From Chamaea fasciata (Eukaryota > Chordata > Aves > Passeriformes > Sylviidae): a stretch of DNA of 64,000 bases. Below are positions 1 to 12,903 of this stretch, piece by piece. A program made the position numbers and the translations under genes. Location: contig JARCOQ010000006.1 in assembly GCA_029207755.1 (NCBI GenBank), forward strand, positions 26,680,022 to 26,744,021, given 5' to 3'. Position 1 is the first letter of the stretch. Each line of letters starts with the position of its first letter. The notes under the pieces are model-generated. The model searched no databases and was not told the DNA's origin. It saw only the letters and a program-made list of their open reading frames with translations.

Positions 1-3000
1 AACAGCCAGAGCCAGACTTTTGTCTTACATTTTGGTACAGAGAATTCTAAAAGACATTTCCACAGGACATACTCCCTGCTTTTAAATAACCATTCTGTAT
101 GTAATGGATCTTCTCTGACCCTGTATTTTAGGGCCTCTGATGATCTAGCCACCCACTTGCTGCTGTGACTATAGACCAGACCTTGACCAGTATCTAAGCT
201 GAAATAATTTGTATGTTTTATTTTTATTTCCACAACTATTATATATTTACATTTAAATACACTTCTGTATTAACTACTAGAAAAAAAGTGAATTAGGTTT
301 GCTTACATTCCTTACTGTCTACAAAAGCATTATGTTCATTATGGATGTTTCTAAAGATGCTGTGCTTCTTCTTAATATGTAGTCACATGGCCTATAAACT
401 TAAATTGATTTTTTTCTACAGGAAGAATATATTTTCAGTATTTTTTTCCATTCCTTTCAACTAACATTTTAACACCAAAAAGTTGTATTTTTATAATTAA
501 TATTGGCAATATCTGGAAGAAATTATGTTTTCTGAATCCCCGACTAAAGAGCACCTAGTACAAGCAGCAAATGTATTTTTGAATGCTACATATTAAGCCC
601 CACCACTATTTTCCTGCCTGTGGTCTACATGACTTAGACCTGGGGTAACTCACAGACAGAGCTCAGATCTTGCAAAGTGCCTTTCTGAAAGGAACACTGT
701 GAGTTTCTGCTCAGAAATTTTTTATCAGCTTACAGGAGAGAAACAATAAGCCATCTGTCATGCAAAGTCTGTGCTGTTACAACCAAATGGAGAACAGAAT
801 GAAAAAAACATGTATGCACAGAGCGGACGGTCAGTAACTTACTGTTTTCTTCCACCTTCCCTTCTCCTTCCCTCTGTGAGACCTACCTGAGACATCTACA
901 GAGCACAACTGTGGTAACAACCTGTGAGGAGACCACTACCACCACCAGCTGTCCTGCCACCGTTACTCTTGCAGCACTGTCCACCCTTCATCTGGAAATT
1001 ACCTCATCCTTCATCCACACGTGTCTAGTTGTTAGAGGCTTGGGAGCCCAGCAGTGATGCTCTATGGTGTTGCCAGGGAATAGCCTCATTTTATGAGTCT
1101 CAGGATAAAATAATCCAGTAGTACCTGCAGAGTTGGTACTCACTGCTCCTCCCCCATTTTTAGGTCTTCAAATGTGTAAAAATCAGTGACGTGCTAGTTT
1201 TACACTTCAGAGAGCGACACGCCAGGCAAAGGACACACATGAGATTTTGTGGGGGGGAAAAGTATCAATGGTCTCTTATTCACTCATCTTCCAAAAAACA
1301 GCACCACTGAAACAAAGGCACAACTGTCCCCTTAGGATAAAGAGAGCATTGATAGTGCTCCTAAAAACAAGCTAGTGCACTCTTGACATTCCTGTCTTGT
1401 TGAATCTTCCCCAAACTGCTACAACTGCTCGATTTCAATTTGTCATGATCACCAACAACTAAAATTACCATAAGAGCAAAGGAAATGCATGCTTGGGAAA
1501 TGCATGTCTCCGTGCACGAGCAAAAGTACCTAATGACATATTGGAAAAACAGCAGGACAAATATAACGTAGAAATTCCAAGAAAATTATCTATTTTATCT
1601 GACTATTACTTTTTTCAATCATACTACTTTTTTGGTCTTGACAAAAGTCCACGGCACTGTGTCCAACTTTTAAGTTACTGATGCACACACAAAGGCAGCA
1701 GTGTCACAAGAAGCCACATGGGAGCAAGTACCAGACAGGACAAACCCTGTCCAGGCAAAGTTAGAAACAAAAGTGAAAAAACATTTTTACAATATTTGCT
1801 ATTATATACCTTTCTGTAATTTTGAGAGGGCTATAAATATGAGGCCAAGGGGAGACACATGTGACAGATTATCTGGATGGTTGCAGTTCCACTAAAAAGA
1901 ATTACAGATATTTTTCAAAGTTTTCAGTAAACCAAAAGAAATCATTTCAGCTAGGAATATAAAATATCTGTGTTCAAATTTGTAAAGCATTTTGAACCAA
2001 AGTAATCTTTAGTTATAAATATTATATAAATGTTTATTTATATTGTATTGTATTTTTAAGGTATACAGAGGCTTCTAAAACTATGACCTGTGTTTCCCCC
2101 AATAGAAATAATTTGCTGTGATAAACCCTTTTTTTCCAAAGCATTTTAAATTTTTGCCTAGGTTCATTAAGGAATTCTGAACTAAAACATTTCACTCAAT
2201 CCTTACTCTCTCAGTCTTGTTTAGACTGAGATTTGTTAATCTAAGGGAATAACACTGGTATAGTCTTGTTGTGTTGGTAGCCAACATTGTACTGAAAAAT
2301 GCATGGTTTTTTCCAAAAAATAACTGTAACAAGCACTCAGGGAAAGCACTATCACTATATGAAATATGAAGGGTGAAAAAAGAGAGATAGTTTATTCCTA
2401 ATGTACCGGAATGCTGCAAACTGAGATGTATAGGAATGCTTTCCAAGTCCTCAGAGTAAGAACACTGCCAAGTTTATCCCATGGAGCTGAAACACCCCAG
2501 CATGATAAATATGACAGCAATTTTGTTGTCTTTATTGAGAGGACTGCCTGTTAGCTTACAAAAAAATTTGTATCAGGGAGGGTCTATGAAGCTGTTCATC
2601 CTGCCTGTGGTTCTTAAAGCAAAAATGAATTGTTTTTTCTTTACACTAACCTACGAGTAGTATCTTTCCAATTTTAGCTTTCAGGGCCCGGAACAATCTT
2701 CCGTACAGTTATCCTGAAGCTGCTCTGCATAAAAAATGTGAACAAAAGGGAAGGATGTGTCCCTCCAAACAGACACAGTCCCAAAGAAGAGTCTAAGGAA
2801 CAACACAGCAATAAAACGTTTTGAAAGAAAAAATAATTTCTAAAACATGGAATTTGAGTCAATATTTAGAAACACAACAGCAAACTTCAACAAAGGTGAA
2901 AAATTGCAATTGATTTCAGACTCTGAAAGCTGATAATAGCATTCCACATAGACACAGATCATGGTCACAAGATAAACAATGGGGATGCCTAAAGAGATGC

Positions 3001-4089
3001 AGAATATTAAACATCAAGATTTATTATTAGTATATGATGTTCAGTGATTTGCCTTTTTTTCAATAAACTCCAGAATCTGTCTCCAAGTGGCTCTTTTTAT
3101 TTCATTTGTGCATCATCTTGTACTACCTGTATAATAGTTTGTACTTATAACATTTCAATTAATTAAAAAAAAAAAAAAAAAAGGACAGATGTTTCTTATT
3201 TTCCTCTATGTGCATGACAACATAGAAATGTATTGTGGAATCTGGCACTGACTCATTCTTGAAGTAGATTTACCACATGTCCCAGTCACAAAACAGCAAC
3301 ACATAGTATAATGTTTCTGGAAAGAATCATGTTGCAATAAAGTGGATCACAGAAAGTTTGCAATCTCTGAATTCTACCTAGAATATAAAACACCAAAAAT
3401 TCCCATGATTAAGTATTTGAAATTGGAACCAATTCACAAGCTGGAGTGGAGGATAAGAAGAGGGGGTGGAAGTTAGTTGTACTTTACAGGAAAATGCATT
3501 CCTGTTCAAATCACTACAAACTGCTGACCACAACAAGTTTTTACAATCACACGGAACATCTTTTGCAATCTGTGAAATATATCTGGAGAACATACTATTT
3601 AGAGAAAATGTTAATAAATTCATAAATCAAAAGGACTAGCACAAGTATGCAATTTGATATGCCTTACTACACAGGTGACAAGGCCTTCCTGAATTAATGC
3701 CATTTTGAACTAAACACATCCATTTTAGTTAAAAATCAACTTGTGGTTTCAAAAACTCTCAGTGATGAAGAATGTACTATAAAACTCGGTAGGTCACCTG
3801 GTTAACTGCTTGCTATATGCTGCAGGGTGTGTGTCAAGGCTTGAGGGTTTTATTTTCCAGGGAAGTGCTTATAGTCTTCAGATTCCCTTTATCCCCCTTT
3901 TCAAAAGCTGAACAGCTTGGTTGGAGTCTTTCAGGACATAGATACACACACACCTTCAGTCCCAGACTAAAATTTCTCTCACACCAATGGCATCCTTGCC
4001 CTGGAAAGAAAACCCTGGAGCATTCCCTGAACCCACATTCAAACAGCTCCATTAGTGCTTTTAGCCACACTGGCACTTTGGGAGTGCAG
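1..4089. other. AT-rich non-coding stretch
   Basis: No gene is recognised. Open frames here are 60-120 codons long, overlap on both strands and have no domain or convincing start context. The stretch is AT-rich and almost free of CpG. An 18-base A run sits at 3165-3182; it has no AATAAA at the usual 10-30 base distance (one lies about 100 bases upstream at 3062-3067), so it is not treated as the tail of a retrocopy. A 9-bp hairpin at 2209-2231 is within chance expectation. The sequence is most like intergenic or intronic bird DNA. Confidence 0.7.
3165..3182. repeat. A18 homopolymer run
   Basis: Eighteen consecutive A residues follow the AT-rich sequence at 3151-3164. No target-site duplication or coding-derived sequence was recognised next to it. 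It is probably a simple low-complexity tract. Confidence 0.9.
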
Positions 4090-4131
4090 TGAGTAAATAA
4101 ATAAAAAGTATGAGTAAATAAATAAAACAGA
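4090..4131. repeat. Two-copy 21-bp tandem duplication
   Basis: The unit tgagtaaataaataaaaagta at about 4090-4110 is followed at once by a second copy at 4111-4131 that matches over its first 17 bases and then drifts. This is a recent local tandem duplication of the kind left by replication slippage. It shifts the reading frames of the short ORFs that cross it, which argues against those ORFs being real. Confidence 0.85.
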
Positions 4132-4304
4132 AGTATCCCCTGTCTCTTTTCCAGTTGTTGTTCATAAGGTCCAGCATGTTTCCTGCACATTCACAGCCCA
4201 CTTTTCCCAAGAGACAAGGAGCTGAGGAGCACACCAGCTTGTCCAGGGCAGCATGTGTGCTGACAAAACATCTGCTCCCACCTTGCTTGACCAAGTGACC
4301 CATC

Positions 4305-4375
4305 AAGGTACCCTGGACAAGTCACCCTAAGCCTTGGAAACTTATTTTATCTTGCTTTAAAGATAAAATCTGGGG
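4305..4375 (+). repeat. Possible MIR-like SINE relic
   Basis: The stretch contains a cctggacaagtcac-like string followed by an agccttggaaactta-like string and a TAAAAT..GGGGAT ending. This order resembles the conserved core and 3' part of the amniote MIR SINE (gggcaagtcactta ... tcagtttcctcatctgtaaaatgggga). Similarity is judged from memory and is patchy. A 10-bp inverted repeat (4344-4353 with 4360-4369) lies inside it. A chance resemblance cannot be excluded. Confidence 0.3.
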
Positions 4376-7300
4376 ATCCAGAGCAGGAACAAGGAGAATG
4401 GAGTGACTTGTGCAGACAAGCTCAGGAAGCTGAGGGCAAATTTCGACCTGTCCCTCTCTCCAATTAAGTGACCAAGTCAAGGCAGTGTGAAGTGTTCAGG
4501 ATGCCACTGCCTGGAGGGGTGACTGGATAGCAGCTCGTACTGACTAGCAGGATGCCCCACCTGTCAGGCTTCAAGGAGATGCTTCTGGTTCTTCCTTCAG
4601 GGAAAAAAATCTAGGAATTCAGGAGTGGGGCCCTACCTCCTGTGGCTGCTCCAAGCACAGCTCTGCCCAAGAAGGAAGCTTCACCAAGTTTCAGAGGCTA
4701 CTGGGAAGTTCCATGTGCTATGTCACTAAAGAAGAACTTTCTTCTGAATCTGATTTTACCCACAACCCAGCAAAAGACTTCCAGAAAACTCATGTTAGGC
4801 ATGGGAAAGAAATTATCACAAAGCCAGAGAAACAGAATAGTGACAGAGGAAGAGGAAGACAATATTTTTATGTGGTTTCTGGATAGCAGATCTAGCACAG
4901 GGGAGCTGCCAGGAATGTTTAATTTTCCTTTTTTTTTTTTCCACACATCTTCCCTTTTGTCTTTCCTATGTAGAGTGACAGCTTCTTGGTAATTTGCAAT
5001 TATATATATCTATATATTCTGTAATTATATGTATTTTTGTATTTTGTTTTATATAAAGCTATTTTTCATATTACAGACAAAATTCTCCAAGATACAAATT
5101 AGTATAAGCACTTTAGACACACTTCAAATCCCTCAGGCTTCCAGCTACAGAAATAAAGGAAACCAGCAGTATCAACAACCACGACAAATCTACAACAGGA
5201 TGTAGGACGACATTTCCTGAAAGTCAACAGTCATCCTCAGGATCAGTGCAACACTTTGTCCACTCCTCATCTGTGGCAGGCTCCAGAGGAGATGGTGAGA
5301 GCAAATGCATGTCCATGGGGTTGTTCATTATCAAACATCTGGAATGCTAATGTGAACACCTTGCATTTATTCATGCTTTGCCTCTAAAGATTTTGCCAAC
5401 ATTAATAATAATGTTACTACTCATCGAGCTTTTGTAAGGAATAATTTGCTGTGGTCATTAGAGTCCACTGCTCTTTACCACAGTCATGTAATAACATACT
5501 TGCTGTATTCACCAAAACAAACAAATGAAAAAACAAAACAAGAAGAAGCCAGTTCAGTACATAAACATTTGCTTACAGGAATCCAGTGATTTTTTTCTCT
5601 ACGTGTTCTGGTGATATGTAGCCACATACTGCAGAGTCTTAAATACCACATCTGCTCTAATCTTCATATGCTCATCATCACAACATCTGCCAATCTACCA
5701 TTTCTTCTCTTTCATGAGGGCACTTTCAGTGCAAGCTGATGTACCAAGCAGTACTGCTACTGGCAACCCTATGAACACTTCTTTCCCCTGAGTATGGTTC
5801 ACCCCATCCTCTGAGCCTCTTCCAGAGGTCTATGAAAAGACAGCAGCTTGCCTGTCACTTTGTTTTCTAATTATAACAGAGAATCCAAGCTTTGGCCTGA
5901 CAAGTCCATAAGGAAAAGCTAGCTTTTTTTCAAATCCTCATGAGTTGCTTGGTATGCAGCACTGGTGCATGAAGAAACAGGCTGGGATTGGTCTCTAAAT
6001 TAAAGTTCCCTGTCCTTCTCCCCATTACTGTCTCATCAAAATGCCTCACTATACTCCATTATATTCCTCCTCATCATCATTTTTTTGACATAAAGACCAT
6101 TTCTCCTACTTCTCCTACTTCAGAAAACTGATGGCTTTTACCTGAGAGTTAGTTCTTCACTTCAATGCTTGGTAGTAGTCCCTCTTCTTTTCCAGTCTCT
6201 TTGTATTTTCCCAGCCCTTCCCCAATGTCCTCAGCCCTCTCCCCAGCTTCTGAGAAATACAAGGCATAGAGAGACCACAGCCCAGCATCATCCCTGGCTC
6301 CTCTGGAAAGGAAGCAAAGCTTCTTCTTCAGGCAGTTCCTAAATTTAGCTAGGATGAATCTGGGATTAGACCATCAAAGAAGGGAATAAAACCAAGGCGT
6401 CTCTAGTATTAGGCTGGAGTCTTAACACCATCCGCTACATTGTGCCGGGGATCGCTGCTACTCAGTGGCCCAAGTGCGCAGCATTAAAAATGACACTGAT
6501 AAAGACCAGCACTGAAATCAAAGCAAGCAGAGATCAGACCTTTAAAAAGGACAGTATTTACCATACATCATCACTTCCACTCTACTTTTTAAATTTATTT
6601 TTTTTTATTTTTTTTAGTGTGAGCAATATTTCTATTAAGCCTGATGTTGTCAGTATAGTGCTGGAGCAATATCTAGCTTCCCATGCAGGGGAGTACCACC
6701 CCCTTCCCCTCATGGTTCTGACCTGGCACCTTACAAGGTAACTTTATGCACCAGGCTGCTACAGTGTGCTGCAGTGCAAATGGACCCTGTGTTTTGCTCC
6801 GTGACAGTGTTTGAGTCTGTGAGCAGCTGGACAGGTAGACAGACCTCCATGAGTCATGGATGCTTGTGCTCAGGGAGCCATGCCTAGTGGAGATAATTGC
6901 ATAACTTTGGAAAGAGCAGAGGAGCCAAGGCACACCCCTGGGTAAATAGTGCCTGATGGTATGCTTAATTATAGGTAACATGCCTGGCATGTTATGTATG
7001 GTCTCAGAAATCCGAGACGGAAAAGACCTGCTACATATACCCTAACCACTTCCATGGTGAAGAATGTTTCCCTTCCTGTTGGAGGCAGTGAGCCTTTCAC
7101 TGCTTTCCTTCGCAGGAGTAGTCCACATTATTTACCACACTCCTACTTCTTGCTGTCTCTTGTTATTATCTTTCATTATTTTTTGAGTCAGCCCATTTCC
7201 AGCAGTTAAGGGCTCCTTACAGACTCCACCTCCCACCTGCTTAGTGCTTTACTGAGCACACTGACTTGTACCCATCCTTCAAAACAGGGAGTGGGGGCAG

Positions 7301-8266
7301 CTGCGGAGAACCCTGATGTCCTCACAGCCACAGGTGGTTCCTGCTCACCACGACAGGTTTGGGGTGCTCATCCACAAGGCCATGGCCCAGGACAGGAGGC
7401 TTAACCCTGGCACCACAGACATTAAAATTCTTTCCCTCCTTCTGCTGCCTGTGCCACTCATATCTACCCATCCAAGGCACCTTCTACTTGTTTGCTGATT
7501 TCTTTCTGCTCTGCTTGCTGTGTGACAGATATCCTGAAGCAAAAGATTAAGAAATATAAAAGGATTGCCTTTCTTCATTTTTTTTCTTTTTCTTCTCACT
7601 GTTGTTTACATATTTTGGTGGTGCTTGCTCTGGGCTTCTTTCATTTTTGCAGCATCACTGGTGCAGCAAGTCCCAAACAGGACCCTGCATGCACAGTGCT
7701 AATCCCAAGTCACACCTTGTTCCCTATTATTATCTGCTGAGCGCTGATGTGAGGTATGTCACCACAGGAAGTTCTTCCAAAATTTTCTGTCTGGTAAGTG
7801 AGGAAACACCTCATGCATACAACAGGGAGTTCAGATGTGCATTTCTCCACACCAGAGTCAACAGATTCTGCTATTTATTTATTTAGTAAGTTTTTAACCC
7901 TGAGATGGCTTCTGTGCACTTTTGACCTTCTCTCAGTTTAAGCAGCAATTGTCTTTTCACGAAATGGAAGTACATACAGCATCAATGATACATTTATTTA
8001 AGTATGAAGCACCAGCAATTGCAGTGATTTATTTCTCCTTCTGTGCATTCAGTGCTAGAGATAAACAACAGTGAAAAGAAAGGAATGGGTCTGAAACTGA
8101 GAAAAGAGCCTCCTGTGTTCTGGTGACAGGTTCCTAAGCAAGCTGAGGCTGCCAGCCAGCTCAGGAGCAATGCAAGTTTTCAGACTTGTATCCATAGTCT
8201 TTTAGTAGAGTTCTTAGGGCATTTTTCAGGAAAGCAACATTTTTACAAAAAGGTTAAAAGAAGATT
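4376..8266. other. Non-coding stretch, no gene recognised
   Basis: Several ORFs of 60-110 codons are present on both strands (for example around 4642-4992, 6442-6741, 6673-6990 and 7316-7886). They overlap each other in different frames, and none shows a known domain. T-rich low-complexity sequence occupies about 6585-6615, and a short tandem duplication of tctcctact lies near 6100-6120. No promoter, CpG-rich island or RNA gene was seen. Confidence 0.65.
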
Positions 8267-8283
8267 TTGTTGTTGTTGTTGTT
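8267..8283. repeat. (TTG)n microsatellite
   Basis: The trinucleotide TTG is repeated about 5.7 times without interruption. It is a short simple repeat in non-coding sequence. Confidence 0.9.
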
Positions 8284-11200
8284 AAATGCAGAAAAACTCT
8301 AGACAAGAAAGTATTTGTGTGAAGCCTAAACTTTTGTACAACACTGCAGAAATACTTTGGTGCTATGATTTGGGGCCACTCCATTGCTCCCTGACAGGGT
8401 TCCTTGGAAGTGATGCCTGTGTCACCCCATCACATTTGCTCATTACTTATTGCTATTTTTTAATGGTCGTTGGCACAAGATCCGCTGAGAGGTGCCTGGT
8501 TTCTCGAAGAAGGGCTTGGTGTACCCTGGTGGAACACATCACTGGCTACCAAGCTGGAGGCAGCAAAACAGAAAAGGGTCCGGGGAGCTCCAGGGATGGT
8601 AACAGCATGTTAATGAACTAAATGAGAATCTGATTTTCCCAGAAGTCCTGATATCTAAAAGATAACACTTAAAGCTGTGAACCAAATGAAAACAACCTTT
8701 TCTCCAAAAGAGTAGCTCAGGAAAAAAAAAAAAAAAAAAAAGGAATTCCCATAGTCAAAAACAAGTCAGAGACATCCAAAGATCCAAAGTAAAGTTTTAA
8801 AAAAAGGAAAATTAGTCTCATTGCATTGTTTTCATCCTGCAGCCCAAAAAAAGGTCCTGGCTGCCTAACCAGAAATAGCTATTTTGTTTCCAAAATTCAT
8901 CATCCTATCAGAATTCAATAGAAACTGAAATTTTATAAATCAAACAAAGGCATATTTGGGTAAAAATTATCTGAGAGTCTTCTATGTCACTATGATATGA
9001 CTGTTCATTCTGAGGGACAAAAAGTGATACAAAAAACCCCTCCTGAATGATGCTTTAAAAAGACAGTAAGAAGCAAACTTGTGAGCATCTGCTCTGGACT
9101 GACACCAAAGAAGCAGAAGCAGCTAAATAAAATATTTATTAAATGTGGTTCAAAATTTTATTTTAGAACTCAACCGTAAAACGTTTTTCATTCCTTCTGC
9201 TCCTGAAAATTTTTCACCTAAAATGGCCCAAGTTTTTACAGTTGAAGAAATAAGAAACGTTTTTAATCTAAACTGAATGAGAAGAGGGATGCTGTCATTC
9301 TTGCACATAATTTAGGTTTCAGAGGAAAGTCACACTCCACACACAACAGAGTGTTTTCTTCTCTTTGTGAAGAAGAGATGGTAATTCCTCATGGCAATTA
9401 TACACTTGCAGTGCATCACATGAACCAAAGATCTGCTGGAGATCATCTTTTTCAGGGAAACACAGATCTCAGGTACCCAAAGAGAAATTTCCATGAATGT
9501 AGATGGCATCTTTACAGCCAAAACATTTATGCTCGGGTCAAATGTTTTAGCCTTATGGACAGACGAATAAATAAATATCGCTTCCAAATATGAGATGAAC
9601 ATTCACTTTTTTCTAAAAGAAAAGATATCCACACAAATAACATACTTTTTACAAAGTAAGCAAACCCTTAAACCAGCAACCTTGAAAATATATTTTTCAA
9701 GGAAGTGTTTGTGTGAAAATACGTTTTCTAGAAAAACACATCTCTGAGCGGCAGACCGGTTCCTTCTGAAATGTAGCACAGAATCTGTGATTGAAAGTGC
9801 TGCTCTGATTTAGGACATCAGGAAATAAAGTGGCTTCCACTGTTGGGAAGAGAAATTCCTCAGAGGGAGCTTCAGCAAACTGATGCAAGCTTTCTGCCCT
9901 CCTCCTGTGTCCCCAGTTTGCTGGGAGGTGCAGACAGTAGCCTGTGCTTTATTCTGATAAACACCTTAGAGCCCCATTTCCCTGAACTTCTGGGGACTGT
10001 TATTTAATAAAATCCCACTAATTTAGATATGGAAAGCTTTTGCAGCTGCTCTTCAACTTCACTTCATAGGGGTATCTAAAATTTCCATGTAAAACGTTTT
10101 TTCTCCAAAGCCATGGAATTCCCATTACGAGCTATCCAATGCCAGAGTCAGTCTAAACGGAAACTGTAACTATCAAATGCAGTTGAAAAAAAAGATAAAA
10201 GGAAAATGTTTTGTGCTGATGCTCTTTCCAGGATCCTCAAGAAAAATGAATGAAATTCATGGTCTTCTGGCACTTGCAGCAGATCTAATCTGAAACCATC
10301 ATGCTTATTAAAGCCTTGCCAGAAATATTTTCAGGTTTTGACCATTTCATCTGAAAAAAAATGGTGAATTCTCCCAGACATTGATCCAATGTTTTATCAT
10401 TTCTATGCGCTGTGTACACATACATTATATTCTGACCCAGGACTGCATCTTGACATATGGAAGCTCTTAACTTCCCAAGCTCTAAAGTAGATGAACATAG
10501 TTTATGCTTCTGCAAAAATTCCTTTAAATGACACATTTTAAATTTTTTTTTTGTTTCTGATCAAAAACCAAAACACACCAAACAAAAATTGGGTTATTAA
10601 CTGGAGTCATTGAAATGCCAGGCATAACACACCTCAAAGAGGAAAAAGAAACAATCTGGAACTGCAATACTGACACTAATTGGTTTTGAACCTTTGTAAT
10701 GTCCAGCACTGCCCAAGACTAAATCTGCAAAGAAATTATAAGAAGTTTCCCTTTTAGATAAAATGTAATTTCTTCAGAAAGAACAAAATCTGTGTTGAAA
10801 AATTGAGATCAGTACTGATAGAAGTCGAGTGGCTGCTTTCTGTCAGGGGGTTGGTGCAGTCAGTGGGGCTGTCTTAGGTGGGCAGGGAGGTGTCTGGCAA
10901 GCATCCCATGCCCTGGGAAAGGGGAGGTCAGGGAAGAGTGACCAGGCTCCCTACTGCTTCCCTCTCCCCCCAAGATGGACAACAACATTGGCACTCAGCC
11001 GGTGACTTTGCAGCCTTGTCACAGAATTCATACCTGGGAGCTATTTCCCTCCTCCCTAAAGAGAAAGTTTTTCCCAGCATTTAACCTGAATTTTATTGGC
11101 TGAAATTAAAGTAATTCTTTTGTATCCTTTCTACAGATGCCAAGGAGAACAGAGTAGCCCCAGTAATATTTATGCATTCTTTAAGACTGCAGCCTGGTCC

Positions 11201-12087
11201 TGTACCACTGCCCTTTTTGGTACAATAGTAGGTTTAATTCTTACATCCTCCCTTCAGTGATCACAGGCCTCAGAAACACGACCTCTCCCACTACTGCCCT
11301 CTGGACTAAATTCACTTTCTCCAGACCCTCTGGAAATGCATACTGCAGCTGAGGTACTATCCATGTGGAGCAGGACGGAAGGATTACTTCACATTTCTTG
11401 CAGACTACACACCTGTTTATAAAGGCAATGGACGTTTGCTTTTTCTGTAGCAATGCCACTCTATTGACTCACAGGCAGCTTGTGCCCCCCTGAGCCTCCA
11501 GAGGCCAGTCTGGGTGCACCTCTCATGCAGCCACCCCTCACTCCACATCTGAATGGTCCTGCCTCTACTGACTGCTGCCATGGGCAATTCCTTCCTCATC
11601 ATGATCACACTAAATGAAAGAGTCTTGGGTTACCCCTGAAAATCTATTCAACAGAACTTCATTATTTTTTTTTTCTTTGAAGGCATAACTGTCAGCAGAT
11701 GGCAGCCCAGTAAATGGCATGGGCAGGGTTCAGAGCCCATGGCACCAAGGTGTCCACCTTCTCTGTCTGCTTTTTAGGGAGGGAGGAATGTTGATCCAGA
11801 GGTGGTCTTCTGGGTGATCTGCTGCAGAACAGAGCACAACTCTGGGATAGAGCCTTGCAGAAAGTGGCTCACCAGATCACATCTCTTCTCCCCCAATTCC
11901 AGAGGGAAACTGGGCTCAGCATGCCTGCAGCAAAGCTACCCAAGCAGAAAGTCCATTTCTAGCATCACCCCCTTTGCAAACAGTCTTTCCTCTGTAGTTG
12001 TCTCTGCTCATCTGGAATCAATCTAAGGCCATGATGAAATACATGCCCTCCACACAGGGAGGTGGGAATTTCGCTTGGGGGTCCTTG
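8284..12087. other. Non-coding stretch with an A20 run
   Basis: No gene is recognised. A 20-base A run occupies 8722-8741, with no polyadenylation signal or retrocopy-like sequence beside it. ORFs at 8286-8621, 9330-9602 (minus) and 9351-9593 (plus) overlap or are isolated and have no recognised domain. From about 10880 to 12300 the sequence becomes richer in G+C, which lengthens chance open frames on both strands. Confidence 0.65.
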
Positions 12088-12130
12088 CACACACACAGAC
12101 ACACACAGACACACACACAGACATACACCC
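12088..12130. repeat. CA-rich microsatellite (CACACACAGA units)
   Basis: An imperfect array of CA dinucleotides is interrupted at intervals by GA, giving a cacacacaga-type higher-order unit. It accounts for the Thr/His- and Val/Cys-rich peptides in the overlapping short ORFs of this region, so those are not genes. Confidence 0.92.
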
Positions 12131-12657
12131 ACCCCCTCCTCTGCTGTGGGAGTCGCTGCCTGGGGTCAGGCTCTTAGCTGACCCCAGGACCACGGTGCAG
12201 AGAGGGCAGCAGCACAACCCCCTCCACAGACTTGCCATCCTTTCCAGCCCTGCAGGGATGATGAGATTTGGGGAGCTATAAGCTTTCTTTCTCCAAGTGG
12301 TGTTGCTCAAACAAACACCACACAAGATGGGACTTTCTGTTCTTATTTGCTACATCCTTTCACAGTACATGGGAGATGCTTGAGCAGTAAATCTAATTCA
12401 ATCAGGTATTTGTTTATCATACACTCCAGAGGGAGGCTAGGCTCTTGAATAAACATGTATTGGTCTAACTGGGGCTGTTTTTTTCAAAATGCCCCTATAG
12501 CTTTTTTTTCCCTGTGATCTGTGCAAAAAGGCATGTTTATAAACAAATTGCTAGATCTATTTATACTATAGCTCAAGACACTTAGACAGTAGCATCTCAG
12601 AGACTTTTGATGGAGGCAGTAAATGGGTCTGGAAGTTGATCTGACAGGAAATAAAAG

Positions 12658-12894
12658 CTAAAATTGTTTCTCTAAAAACCAGCAGATAGCATTAGCAAGC
12701 TGGAATGAATAAGAGCATGGAATCCAGATCAAGCTGTTGGATGCAGCAATCTGTGTGCTAAAAAAATCCTCTGTCAACTGAAAGAGATTCACATTTGCAG
12801 AAGAAAAACAACAGCATACTTCAGTCATACAAGAAATGAGCAGAGCTACCAAAATCCCCAGCAGGATCTCATGTTTAGCAAGAGAAAATTTCAT
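12658..12894 (-). other. 78-codon ORF with signal-peptide-like N-terminus, unproven
   Basis: Reading from the ATG at 12894 gives 78 residues. What is seen: a start MKFSLAKHE with two lysines, then a hydrophobic core at residues 10-20 (ILLGILVALLI), then a Cys-rich patch (C22, C27-C29) and later cysteines at C60 and C71. The bases before the ATG (ctcacc) give a favourable A at -3. An in-frame TTG lies three codons upstream, but the ATG fits better. This is how a small secreted peptide would start, and the real frame could be cut short by a splice donor. Against it, the downstream part has no known motif, no upstream promoter was recognised, and a random AT-rich frame can give a Leu/Ile-rich run. 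No family is recognised. Confidence 0.12.
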
Positions 12895-12903
12895 GGTGAG
12901 CAA

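Noticed and set aside
2209..2231. 9-bp hairpin with a 5-base loop
   Set aside because: Inverted repeats of this size are expected a few times in 64 kb by chance.
3165..3182. A18 run as the tail of a processed pseudogene
   Set aside because: The only nearby AATAAA is about 100 bases upstream, and the preceding DNA has no coding resemblance.
8722..8741. A20 run as a retrocopy tail
   Set aside because: No polyadenylation signal, target-site duplication or gene-derived sequence was seen beside it.
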